Shown: positions 1 to 6,797, counted from the first letter of the stretch. The stretch is 9,304 nucleotides of DNA from Gammaproteobacteria bacterium (GCA_028571885.1 JAPVVU010000106.1:1-9304), one strand, 5' to 3'. The notes: a model not told the origin generated them from the sequence alone. Numbers and translations are program-made.

Positions 1-426
1 CCTGGATTCAATTGATGTGATTGATTTTTCACTGACAAGCTTACTATCAGCGACATGATTAGTTTTGATATTTAAATTCTGTGCTGTCTGCTGCACCTGA
101 GCAGATTGGACTACCTGTTTATCAAATTGAGTATTTTGTTTCCCCTGGCGCCGTTGCGATGCCTGCAAAAAATCTTTTGCAGCCTGTAGTTTATCCACAA
201 CATCGTTGCTGTGTAACTTATCCTGTATTTCATCTGTTTGCTGCACAGAAAAGTGCTCAGAGTCATTCTGTTCTTGCAGATCAGGCCTGTTTTTCAGAGC
301 TGTGTTTTCAGAGACAGACTTATCTGCAAGCTCATTTTCATCAGGCATTAGTAATGAGTCAAAATAGAAGCCAAGGGCATCTTTTTGATCAACTAACAAA
401 GACTCTTTGTTTTGCTCGTCACTCAT
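1..426 (-). CDS. Probable CheW-like/ParP array-positioning protein, N-terminal part (cut by window edge)
   Basis: An unbroken 142-codon frame runs off the low-coordinate edge of the window. It begins with ATG at 424-426, inside the end of the ParA-type gene, giving an 8-bp ATGAGTGA overlap with that gene's TGA stop; such overlaps suggest translational coupling. The visible protein starts MSDEQNKESLLVDQ, has a short hydrophobic patch (ALGFYFDSLL), and is then hydrophilic and rich in Gln, Asp and Lys, likely disordered or coiled. No CheW fold lies in the visible part. In Pseudomonas and Vibrio the gene after the chemotaxis ParA (ParC) encodes a protein with a variable N-terminal region and a C-terminal CheW-like domain (ParP in Vibrio). 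It links ParC to CheA and receptors so that arrays sit at the pole. The identity here rests on gene order, overlap and the extension-like composition, so the gene is well supported but the product is inferred. Confidence 0.6.
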   Translation of the reverse strand, partial: MSDEQNKESLLVDQKDALGFYFDSLLMPDENELADKSVSENTALKNRPDLQEQNDSEHFSVQQTDEIQDKLHSNDVVDKLQAAKDFLQASQRRQGKQNTQFDKQVVQSAQVQQTAQNLNIKTNHVADSKLVSEKSITSIESR

Positions 427-1201
427 GAACAAACTCAGCCAACAAGGCATCTAATAATAAATTATAGGCAACAGAACCTCTACTCCGGGGACTGTATATA
501 GGTAGAGGTACACCATCTCTGGAGGCTTCCCTAAACTTAGTATCGACAGGTATGAGGGTTCTCTTTAGTGCTTTCGGATCATATTTTTTCTGCATGACGC
601 GTAAACACTCAATCGCTGCACGAGTTCGACGATCAAACATCGTAGGAATAATGGCATAATCCAGTGGTGTTTTTCGTGCTCGATTAATCATTTTAATTGT
701 ACTGAGCATTCGATCCAACCCCTTAAGGGCTAAATGTTCAGTTTGAACCGGTATGAGTAATTGATTGCAAGCTGCCAGCGCATTAATCATTAAAACACCT
801 AACATCGGTGGGCAATCAATGAAAATATAATCAAACTGTCCTTTTAGACCTAATAACTGCTTTGCCAGAACCAGTCCCATTCCTTCTTTAGTACCCAGCT
901 GTTTATCCAGTGTCGCAATAGCTGTTGAGGCGGGTAAAAGGGATAAGTTATCAAAGCGAGTCGGCTGTATAACTTCATTGATATCCATATATTGCTTAGC
1001 TGCTGCTTTTTGAAAGACCTGATACACACTTTTTTCTAATGAATCTGGATCCAGACCAAAATAGCTGGTCATTGAACCATGGGGATCAAGATCCACCACA
1101 AGTGTTCTCTTATTTTTTAGAGACAGCCAGCCCGCCAGTGAAATTGCTGTTGTAGTTTTGCCAACACCACCTTTCTGATTTGCTACAGCCCAAATTTTCA
1201 C
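419..1201 (-). CDS. ParA/Soj-family ATPase of the chemotaxis cluster (ParC-like)
   Basis: A 260-residue P-loop ATPase of the ParA/MinD superfamily. The deviant Walker A motif KGGVGKTT is at residues 10-17, Walker A' (VVDLDPHGS) at about 35-43, and Walker B (IFIDCPP) at about 126-132. The start is GTG at 1199-1201; a GGGGA ribosome-binding site lies about 9 nt upstream, and the conserved MKIWAVANQKGG opening follows directly. No ParB or CTPase gene is adjacent, and the genes on either side are stator and probable CheW-like genes, so this is the chemotaxis branch rather than a chromosome or plasmid partition protein. In Vibrio the equivalent ParC recruits chemotaxis arrays to the pole together with ParP. 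The protein resembles what I recall of P. aeruginosa PA1462 throughout. It is separated from motD by 175 bp and may have its own promoter. Confidence 0.92.
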   Translation of the reverse strand: MKIWAVANQKGGVGKTTTAISLAGWLSLKNKRTLVVDLDPHGSMTSYFGLDPDSLEKSVYQVFQKAAAKQYMDINEVIQPTRFDNLSLLPASTAIATLDKQLGTKEGMGLVLAKQLLGLKGQFDYIFIDCPPMLGVLMINALAACNQLLIPVQTEHLALKGLDRMLSTIKMINRARKTPLDYAIIPTMFDRRTRAAIECLRVMQKKYDPKALKRTLIPVDTKFREASRDGVPLPIYSPRSRGSVAYNLLLDALLAEFVHE

Positions 1202-1292
1202 TTATTTTTGTCCCCAATTGAATTCTTGTAACACACAAAAAACGATTAATTCAGAAGATTAATGATATCTGACTAATGCTTAATAAATAACA

Positions 1293-1309
1293 TGCAATAA
1301 TTAAACCAA
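1293..1309 (-). promoter_or_regulatory. Possible sigma-54 promoter upstream of the ParC-like gene
   Basis: On the minus strand this reads TTGGTTTAATTATTGCA. The GG and GC dinucleotides are exactly 10 nt apart, as RpoN requires, and TTGG and TTGCA match the -24 and -12 cores. The CAC after the -24 GG is missing. The predicted start near 1282 would leave a leader of about 80 nt before the GTG start. It is suggestive because polar flagellar genes often use RpoN, but such half-matches also arise by chance in AT-rich DNA. Confidence 0.3.
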
Positions 1310-1376
1310 GTGTATAATATTTAGAGCAATTTGAGGTGAGTTCATGAACACAAGTTGAAACTGAGAGTTAAATAAT

Positions 1377-2252
1377 TTATTGAATATCAAAGACAGGGTT
1401 AAAGCCTTGTGCCGGATCGTTTATCTCAATTTTTTCACCAATCTTCTGAGTTGTCTGGTTCAGGCTCTGGTTCCGCTGCTGCATAATTTGACGCGGATCA
1501 CCTTGTCCAAGAATAACAAGATTCACACGTCGATTGGCATTGCGGCCATCTTCAGTGGCGTTATCCGCAGTAGGACGATGTTGTCCATAACCTATAGCCA
1601 GCATACGTGATGGTGCAATACCTTCTTCTTCAAACAGGTGCACCACACTGGCAGCACGAGAAGAGGATAACTCCCAGTTTGAAGGGAAGAATTTGGTGCT
1701 GATCGGCACGTTATCGGTAAAACCTTCCACCTGTATATCATTGGGATAGTCTTTCAATAATGAGGCTATTGCCGATAAAATATCTTCAGCATCTTCAGAT
1801 AATTTAGCACCGCCGCTGGTAAATAAAATACTGGATTTAATATCAATTTCTAACCAGTAATCTGTTTTTTTTATATTAATCAAATCTTCATTAATAAGCG
1901 GCTGCACTGCCTGGGTAATATCTTTAGACAAAGTTTCAAGTTCGGGGTTTTCAGGCGGCGTCAAATTCTCGTCATGTTCTGGAATGGGAATATCAATAAA
2001 ATCCGGAGATTCAGATAAAGAAGGCTGGTTTTGTAAGGCATTGTCAAATTGAATCGGTGTGGGTGAAGTTGGTCGAGATTGGAACACCTCACTCAGTGTG
2101 TCGGATAAAACTCGATATTTACCCTCATTAACCGATGATATGGCATACATAACAACAAAAAAAGCAAACAATAAGGTAATAAAGTCCGCATATGACACTA
2201 ACCAGCGTTCTAAATTAACATGCTCTTCCGGTTTTTTTTTACGTCTTGACAT
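1377..2252 (-). CDS. motD: MotB-family stator protein MotD (OmpA-like peptidoglycan anchor)
   Basis: A 291-residue partner of the MotA-family protein encoded just upstream. A short basic cytoplasmic N-terminus (MSRRKKKPEEH) leads into a single membrane segment at about 18-38 (LVSYADFITLLFAFFVVMYA). Asp23 in SYADF is the conserved ion-binding acid that drives torque (Asp32 of E. coli MotB). A plug/linker of about 90 residues, rich in Pro and acidic residues, follows. The OmpA-like peptidoglycan-binding domain spans about 130-248, with GFTDNVPIS at 177-185, WELSSSRA at 193-200 and GRNANRRVNLVIL at 236-248. About 40 residues after it are Gln/Asn-rich. The KPEEHxNxERWLVSYADF opening is typical of MotD, the second stator of pseudomonads linked to swarming. 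Whether it passes protons or sodium cannot be judged safely. Only a weak AGG ribosome-binding site precedes ATG 2250-2252. Confidence 0.93.
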   Translation of the reverse strand: MSRRKKKPEEHVNLERWLVSYADFITLLFAFFVVMYAISSVNEGKYRVLSDTLSEVFQSRPTSPTPIQFDNALQNQPSLSESPDFIDIPIPEHDENLTPPENPELETLSKDITQAVQPLINEDLINIKKTDYWLEIDIKSSILFTSGGAKLSEDAEDILSAIASLLKDYPNDIQVEGFTDNVPISTKFFPSNWELSSSRAASVVHLFEEEGIAPSRMLAIGYGQHRPTADNATEDGRNANRRVNLVILGQGDPRQIMQQRNQSLNQTTQKIGEKIEINDPAQGFNPVFDIQ

Positions 2253-2270
2253 AGCCTGTTCTGTATTTTC

Positions 2271-2338
2271 AAATAAAAGTTTCAGCGTGTTTTAAATAAG
2301 AGTTTCAACGTGTTTTAAATAAGAGTTTCAACGTGTTT
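2271..2338. repeat. Three tandem copies of a 23-bp unit between motC and motD
   Basis: Units lie at 2271-2293, 2294-2316 and 2317-2338. The second and third are identical apart from one T missing at the end of the third; the first differs at two bases. On the plus strand each reads AAATAAGAGTTTCAACGTG followed by a T run. The array fills most of the 93-bp gap between the motC stop and the motD start, so it is transcribed but untranslated. At the motC side AACGTG at 2330-2335 and CACGTT at 2342-2347 form a 6-bp inverted repeat that includes most of the motC stop codon. Possible effects on motC/motD balance are inference. Confidence 0.9.
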
Positions 2339-2345
2339 AATCACG

Positions 2346-3128
2346 TTAAAGCAAACCAGTCTCATCTTCTTCAATACCTTTAGTTTTATCCAGATAACCT
2401 TCCAGTTTCCGCTGAATATTCCTCGGATTCTCACCCTCAGCTATTGAGACTAAACCTTCTACAATCATGTCACGATAGGTGGTTTCATTAGTGACCAGAG
2501 TTTTTAATTTAGTAGCAATGGGAATGAATAACAGGTTGGCGGCACCTACACCATAAATAGTGGCAACAAAAGCAACAGCAATACCACTACCCAATTTACT
2601 GGGGTCAGACAGGTTGCCCATGACATGGATTAATCCCATGACGGCACCAATAATACCAATAGTAGGAGAAAATCCTCCCATGGATTCATAAATCTTACTT
2701 GCCAAAGTATCAAAAGATTCTTTAGCATCAATTTCAAGTTCCATAATTGAGCGCATGACTTCCGGCTCACTGCCATCAACTAAAAGTTCAAGACCTTTGC
2801 GGGCAAACAGGTCATCTTCTTCTTCAGCAACAATTTCAAGGCCCAGCAGTCCTTCTTTACGAGCAATATTACTCCAGTCAATGATTTGGGCTATTGTCTC
2901 TTCTGTATGAAATCGAGGAGGAAAAAAAATCCAGGTAAAGATCCTCAGTCCTCTGAGGAAAATATTGGCTGGTGACTGCAGCATGACAGCACCAAATGTG
3001 CCCCCAAGAACAATCAGGGCAGCGGGACCATTTACCAGAGTGCCAAGATGACCGCCATCCAGAAATTGACCAAGCAATATGGAACCAACCCCGAGAATCA
3101 GACCAAATATGCTTAGAAAATCTATCAT
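2346..3128 (-). CDS. motC: MotA/TolQ/ExbB-family stator protein MotC
   Basis: A 260-residue inner-membrane stator subunit that forms the ion channel with the MotB-family protein downstream. Hydrophobic segments at about 4-22 and 34-53 form the first membrane pair. A charged cytoplasmic region of about 90 residues follows (for example EEEDDLFARKG), which in this family contacts FliG. A second pair lies at about 150-170 and 183-205. The GGFSPTIGIIGAVMGLI motif at about 151-167 carries the conserved Pro of transmembrane helix 3 needed for gating. The start ATG at 3126-3128 has an AAAGG site 5 nt upstream. It begins 58 bp after cheA, where Pseudomonas usually has cheB in between. The MotC name follows its linkage to the chemotaxis operon and its MotD-like partner; PomA is the alternative label. 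Confidence 0.92.
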   Translation of the reverse strand: MIDFLSIFGLILGVGSILLGQFLDGGHLGTLVNGPAALIVLGGTFGAVMLQSPANIFLRGLRIFTWIFFPPRFHTEETIAQIIDWSNIARKEGLLGLEIVAEEEDDLFARKGLELLVDGSEPEVMRSIMELEIDAKESFDTLASKIYESMGGFSPTIGIIGAVMGLIHVMGNLSDPSKLGSGIAVAFVATIYGVGAANLLFIPIATKLKTLVTNETTYRDMIVEGLVSIAEGENPRNIQRKLEGYLDKTKGIEEDETGLL

Positions 3129-3186
3129 TTATACCTTTCTTTAAAACCGGTCTTTAAACCAGAGTGAAAATTAGAACAGCCAGCAA

Positions 3187-5334
3187 TCAATGGACACGAG
3201 ACGACATAAGAGTCGGGACATCAAGAATCAATGCAATTTTACCATCACCAGTGATCGTTGCGCCAGCCAAACCATCAGTACCTTGTAGAAATGATCCCAA
3301 TGGCTTAATTACGACTTCTTCCTGACCAATCAGATGATTCACTACAAAACCTACTTTTTTAGCACCCACATGCACGACAACAACATGTCCTTCACTGGGC
3401 AGTTCTTCATGTTCAGAACCTTTCACCAGCCAGCGGGTTAAATAAAACAATGGTAAAGGCCTATCTCTCACCATAATCACCTGCTGCCCATCAACAGTAT
3501 TTGTTTTGGTTAAATCAAGATGGAAAATTTCATTCACACTCACCAGAGGTAAGGCAAATGCCTGATCTTTTAACTTCACCATCAGCGTAGGCATAATAGC
3601 CAGTGTTAAGGGTACTTTAATGGCAATACGGGTACCTTTGCCTTCTTGTGAATCAATATCAATACCACCATTGAGTTGAGCGATGCGGGTTTTAACCACA
3701 TCCATACCCACACCACGACCGGAAATGTCCGATATTTCATCTTTGGTTGAAAAACCGGGCATAAAAATCAGATTATAGCATTCCTTATCATCCAGACGAG
3801 CTGCGGTTTCTTCATCCATTAAACCTTTGTCAACTACTTTTTTGCGTAGGAAATCGGCATTCATCCCCGCGCCATCATCTTCGATGGACAGCATAATGTG
3901 ATCACCTTCCTGCTCTGCTGCCAAAATAACAGTGCCCTGTGCAGGCTTTCCAGCAGCGATACGTACATCAGGCATTTCAACACCATGATCAACTGAATTT
4001 CTTACCAGGTGAACCAGTGGATCAGCCAGTGCTTCAACCAGATTTTTATCCAGATCAGTATCTTCACCAATCAACTCTAATTTAACTTCTTTCTTCATAG
4101 TACGAGAAAGATCGCGAACAACTCTGGGGAAACGGCCAAAGACTTTTTTGATCGGCTGCATCCGGGTTTTCATCACAGACATTTGTAAATCAGCAGTCAC
4201 TACATCCAGACTACTCACCGCTTTGGACATCTCTTCATTGCCGAGAGATTGTTCCAGTGTCACAAGACGGTTACGTACCAGTACCAACTCGCCCACCATA
4301 TTCATAATATCATCCAGTCGTTTGGTATCGACTCGAACAGTGGCCTCTGCAGGCACCGGTGATGGACCACTGCTCTCCCCTGATTTTTTTGCAGGAGACG
4401 GTTTAGGTTTAGGTTTAGGTTTAGGTGCTGCTGGTTTTACAACTTCTGCCTCAACTGATGCAGGTGCCGGCTCAACCTCTGCCGCCGCCGATGATTCAGC
4501 TGAAGTTTCAACAGCACTTGCGCCCTCATTACTGACTGATTCTGCACCGCTAACTTTACCAAATTGACCAGAACCATGAAGCTCATCCAGCAAATTTTCA
4601 AACTCATCATCCGAGATTTCATCAGCTGATAATTTTTTATCAGCAGTTACTTTCTGTTCGGGTTCTGCAGCGGGCGGATTTTCAGTATTAGAAATCCCCT
4701 CTGATTTGAACTGACCTTTACCATGCAGTTGATCCAGTAAATTTTCAAATTCATCTTCTGTAATATCATCTGATCCAGAAGATGAATTTGCCCCTATGTC
4801 AAACAAATCATCATCAGATGAAGCAGCTGGTGCGCTCGCACCCGGTTCATCCAGGGCATCAAGTAATTGTTCAAATTCTTCGTCAGTGACATCTTCCTGA
4901 CTTGCATCGGCAGGCGCACTTGCAACAGGTTCTACAGGCGCAGCATCACCTTTTAAAATACCATCCAGAGCAGCAAGCAAAGCAGGATCAGCATTTTCAG
5001 GTTCAGTAGCAGCTCTTAAGCTGTCAAACATTTCATTTAGGGAGTCCAGAACAGGCAGCATAACATCCATAATGGCGGCATCAACCTGTAAATCACCATT
5101 ACGTAATAAGTTAAAGACATCTTCAGCACGATGACAGAGTTCGACCAAAGGATCTAAAGCCAGGAAACCAGCTCCACCTTTAATGGTATGAAAGCTTCGA
5201 AATACAGAATTTAACAGGTCGGTATCATTGGGGCGTTGTTCAAGCTCGACAAGCTCTTCATTTAACGTCTCAATTATTTCTCCTGCTTCGATTAAAAAAT
5301 CCTGAAGTATTTCATCATCAGCATCAAATGACAT
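3187..5334 (-). CDS. cheA: Chemotaxis histidine kinase CheA
   Basis: A 715-residue cytoplasmic kinase that autophosphorylates under receptor and CheW control and passes phosphate to CheY. The P1 (HPt) domain is at about 1-107, with phospho-acceptor His49 in SFHTIKGGAGF. A 200-residue low-complexity linker at about 130-330 holds three acidic DEFExLLD repeats and a KPKPKPKP run; no P2 response-regulator-binding fold is recognisable. P3 dimerisation is at about 331-395 and the P4 kinase domain at about 396-575: N box LVRNSVDHG (443-451), G1 DDGAGM (486-491), F box FMPGFST (524-530), G2 GRGVGMDVV (539-547). The P5 CheW-like domain ends the protein. All catalytic boxes are intact. ATG 5332-5334 follows a TGAGGA site about 9 nt upstream that overlaps the cheZ stop, suggesting coupled translation. 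E. coli CheA is 654 residues; the extra length here is linker. Confidence 0.98.
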   Translation of the reverse strand: MSFDADDEILQDFLIEAGEIIETLNEELVELEQRPNDTDLLNSVFRSFHTIKGGAGFLALDPLVELCHRAEDVFNLLRNGDLQVDAAIMDVMLPVLDSLNEMFDSLRAATEPENADPALLAALDGILKGDAAPVEPVASAPADASQEDVTDEEFEQLLDALDEPGASAPAASSDDDLFDIGANSSSGSDDITEDEFENLLDQLHGKGQFKSEGISNTENPPAAEPEQKVTADKKLSADEISDDEFENLLDELHGSGQFGKVSGAESVSNEGASAVETSAESSAAAEVEPAPASVEAEVVKPAAPKPKPKPKPSPAKKSGESSGPSPVPAEATVRVDTKRLDDIMNMVGELVLVRNRLVTLEQSLGNEEMSKAVSSLDVVTADLQMSVMKTRMQPIKKVFGRFPRVVRDLSRTMKKEVKLELIGEDTDLDKNLVEALADPLVHLVRNSVDHGVEMPDVRIAAGKPAQGTVILAAEQEGDHIMLSIEDDGAGMNADFLRKKVVDKGLMDEETAARLDDKECYNLIFMPGFSTKDEISDISGRGVGMDVVKTRIAQLNGGIDIDSQEGKGTRIAIKVPLTLAIMPTLMVKLKDQAFALPLVSVNEIFHLDLTKTNTVDGQQVIMVRDRPLPLFYLTRWLVKGSEHEELPSEGHVVVVHVGAKKVGFVVNHLIGQEEVVIKPLGSFLQGTDGLAGATITGDGKIALILDVPTLMSSRVH
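4400..4426. repeat. 4.5-copy GGTTTA hexamer inside cheA (Lys-Pro run)
   Basis: The plus strand has four perfect GGTTTA units plus GGT. On the coding strand this gives Pro-Lys pairs, producing KPKPKPKP at about residues 305-312 in the linker between P1 and P3. Because the unit is 6 bp, gain or loss of copies would stay in frame and only change linker length and charge. Confidence 0.93.
4561..4896 (-). repeat. Three diverged copies of an acidic DEFExLLD motif in the CheA linker
   Basis: The copies lie at residues 147-163 (EDVTDEEFEQLLDALDE, bases 4846-4896), 189-209 (DDITEDEFENLLDQLHG plus KGQF, bases 4708-4770) and 238-258 (DEISDDEFENLLDELHG plus SGQF, bases 4561-4623). The core is (I/V)-(T/S)-(D/E)-(D/E)-E-F-E-x-L-L-D-x-L, with Ala/Ser/Pro-rich spacers. 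Copies 2 and 3 are closest and share the HGxGQF tail. From memory, pseudomonad CheA proteins carry the same kind of repeats where enteric CheA has P2. A role in binding response regulators is inference. Confidence 0.9.
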
Positions 5335-5346
5335 ATTTATATATCC

Positions 5347-6141
5347 TCAAAATCCTAAACTTGAAAGCAAATCATCAACTTCATCCTGACCTGCAAGTGT
5401 TTCAGCTTCATCAACCAAACCTGGTACAACAGGTCCATCCAGTGAGCTTTTTTGTTTATTTTTCTCAGCCGCTGAAGGCTGCGCCCCAGATAAAGAGTCC
5501 GCTGATAAGTCTGATATTGCGTCCTGTCCCATATGTTTGCTGGACAGTTTAATCAGATTAATCAGATCTTCCTCAACATCTTCTACTAATTTGATCACCT
5601 TAAAAATGATCTGGCCAGTAAGATCCTGATAACTCTGTGCCATCATCACTTCATTAAGATTGCTCATTAGAGTCTTACTATCATTATTGGCAGTTTCTAA
5701 AAAAACTTTAAGAGTTTTACTCAATAGACGAAATTCTTCCGCTTCCATCTGCCTGTGTGTAAAGCGTTCCCAGCTGGATAGCAGTTCAGATGTGCCTGAA
5801 GTAATACTCTCACATAGGGGAATAGCATTTTCAATCTGGCTCATAGTGGTATCTGCGGCTTTTTGCGTCATCGTAACCACATAATGGAGACGTTCTTTTG
5901 CATCAGCTATTCCTCCCCCTTCTGCCAGCTCGGTAATACGCGAGTCAGTACGAAAGGCTTTGAATGTTTCATGCACATCACGAGTCAATTTCCCCAGTTC
6001 CTGGAATAAACTGGTTTCCTTCATAGTAATTAATTCATCTAGAATTGCTTTTACTGCTTCATCATTACCCGACTCAGCATTAACCACCAGCTCTTTTGCC
6101 CGCATAATAAAAGCTTCGTCAAGCACTATACCTTCTGCCAT
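5347..6141 (-). CDS. cheZ: CheY-P phosphatase CheZ
   Basis: A 264-residue, largely helical protein that speeds CheY-P dephosphorylation. The four-helix-bundle hairpin core spans about 80-200. The signature AQSYQDLTGQII at 168-179 contains Asp173 and Gln177, matching E. coli Asp143 and the catalytic Gln147 that positions water. A Ser/Pro/Gln-rich linker at about 205-245 leads to the C-terminal peptide QDEVDDLLSSLGF, nearly identical to the E. coli tail that tethers CheY. The protein is about 50 residues longer than E. coli CheZ, mainly at the N-terminus. ATG at 6139-6141 begins the conserved frame; only a weak AAAGA site precedes it. It is 160 bp downstream of cheY, a wider gap than usual, and 12 bp upstream of cheA. 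Confidence 0.97.
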   Translation of the reverse strand: MAEGIVLDEAFIMRAKELVVNAESGNDEAVKAILDELITMKETSLFQELGKLTRDVHETFKAFRTDSRITELAEGGGIADAKERLHYVVTMTQKAADTTMSQIENAIPLCESITSGTSELLSSWERFTHRQMEAEEFRLLSKTLKVFLETANNDSKTLMSNLNEVMMAQSYQDLTGQIIFKVIKLVEDVEEDLINLIKLSSKHMGQDAISDLSADSLSGAQPSAAEKNKQKSSLDGPVVPGLVDEAETLAGQDEVDDLLSSLGF

Positions 6142-6301
6142 ATATCTTTACTCAAATTGGATTGTATTTTCTTGTCATTCGTTAGCTAAGCTCAAATTTA
6201 GCAGTCATTTTTTAAAGTCTAAAAATTGCTTACAACATTTTAAAGCGTATTCAGCATCAAGTACTGTACACAGATTCACGCACTTTATTTTTAATCCATT
6301 G

Positions 6302-6688
6302 TCAGCCATCAATACGCTCAAATATTTTATCAATTTTTTCTTTGAGTGTTGCTGCTGTAAATGGTTTTACAATATAACCATTGACTCCAGCCTGCGCAGC
6401 TTCGATGATCTGTTCTCTTTTTTGTTCAGCAGTCACCATCAAAACAGGCATAGTTGATAACTTTTCATCTGCTCTGACTTTTTTCAGCAGATCAATACCC
6501 TGCATACCCGGCATATTCCAGTCAGTCACTAAAAAATCAATTCCACCTGCCTGCAGTATTGGCAATGCAGTAATACCATCATCAGCTTCTACTGTATTTG
6601 TGAATCCAAGATCTCTCAGTAGATTTTTTATAATGCGTCGCATTGTAGAAAAATCATCTACGATCAAGATTTTCATATCTTTATTCAA
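6302..6688 (-). CDS. cheY: Chemotaxis response regulator CheY (TTG start)
   Basis: A single-domain receiver that, when phosphorylated by CheA, binds the flagellar switch protein FliM. All key residues are present: acidic pocket Asp11/Asp12, phospho-acceptor Asp56 in VTDWNMPG, Thr86 in MVTAE, Tyr105 and Lys108 in GYIVKPF. The length (128 residues) equals E. coli CheY. Start choice: the TTG at 6686-6688 (read MNKDMKILIVDD) lies 5 nt after a perfect GGAGG, while the first ATG (6674-6676, MKILIVDD, 124 residues) is 17 nt from it and has no site of its own. I therefore favour the TTG; annotators may use the ATG. It is the first gene after the sigma-28 promoter at 6871-6897. Confidence 0.97.
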   Translation of the reverse strand: MNKDMKILIVDDFSTMRRIIKNLLRDLGFTNTVEADDGITALPILQAGGIDFLVTDWNMPGMQGIDLLKKVRADEKLSTMPVLMVTAEQKREQIIEAAQAGVNGYIVKPFTAATLKEKIDKIFERIDG

Positions 6689-6693
6689 GTCAA

Positions 6694-6698
6694 CCTCC
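6694..6698 (-). promoter_or_regulatory. Ribosome-binding site deciding the cheY start
   Basis: A perfect GGAGG on the minus strand, 5 nt before TTG 6686-6688 and 17 nt before the in-frame ATG 6674-6676. The spacing fits the TTG and is too long for the ATG. Confidence 0.75.
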
Positions 6699-6771
6699 AG
6701 GTTATAACAAAAAATAATTCGGTTTATTATAAATTTATTTTAACCCAAATTATTCTCTAAAACTGACAGCC

Positions 6772-6797
6772 TTACAAATTTTCATGATAATTTGTAA
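6772..6797. promoter_or_regulatory. 26-bp near-perfect dyad in the cheY leader
   Basis: The arms TTACAAATT (6772-6780) and AATTTGTAA (6789-6797) are perfect 9-bp inverted repeats. The centre contains the palindrome TCATGA (6782-6787), so only one base pair (6781/6788) breaks symmetry across 26 bp. It sits about 70-90 nt downstream of the predicted sigma-28 start and about 85 nt before the cheY start codon. It could be an operator for a dimeric regulator, or an RNA hairpin in the leader; no poly-U tract follows, so it does not look like a terminator. The binding factor is unknown. Confidence 0.6.

Noticed and set aside
81..428. Plus-strand open frame of 115 codons
   Set aside because: It lies antisense to the open frame at 1-426, which has the better start context and the overlap with the ParA-type gene. 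Its composition is that of a shadow frame and it lacks a ribosome-binding site.
1313..1318. Perfect TATAAT on the plus strand
   Set aside because: There is no -35 at suitable distance and nothing to transcribe on that strand; expected by chance in AT-rich DNA.
1340..1349. GTTCATGAAC palindrome as a terminator for motD
   Set aside because: Ten bp with no loop and no T run after it; at most a small operator-like site.
1331..1358. GAGGTGA followed by ATG on the plus strand (1344)
   Set aside because: It looks like a ribosome-binding site and start, but the frame stops after four codons and no gene follows on that strand.
4437..4622. Alternative minus-strand frame inside cheA
   Set aside because: It is an out-of-frame reading of the low-complexity linker; the cheA frame is continuous and conserved on both sides, so there is no frameshift.
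5960..6457. Plus-strand open frame of 165 codons across the cheY-cheZ gap
   Set aside because: It is antisense to the conserved ends of cheZ and cheY, with Ser/Phe-rich shadow composition and no recognisable domain. The gap itself adds nothing gene-like.
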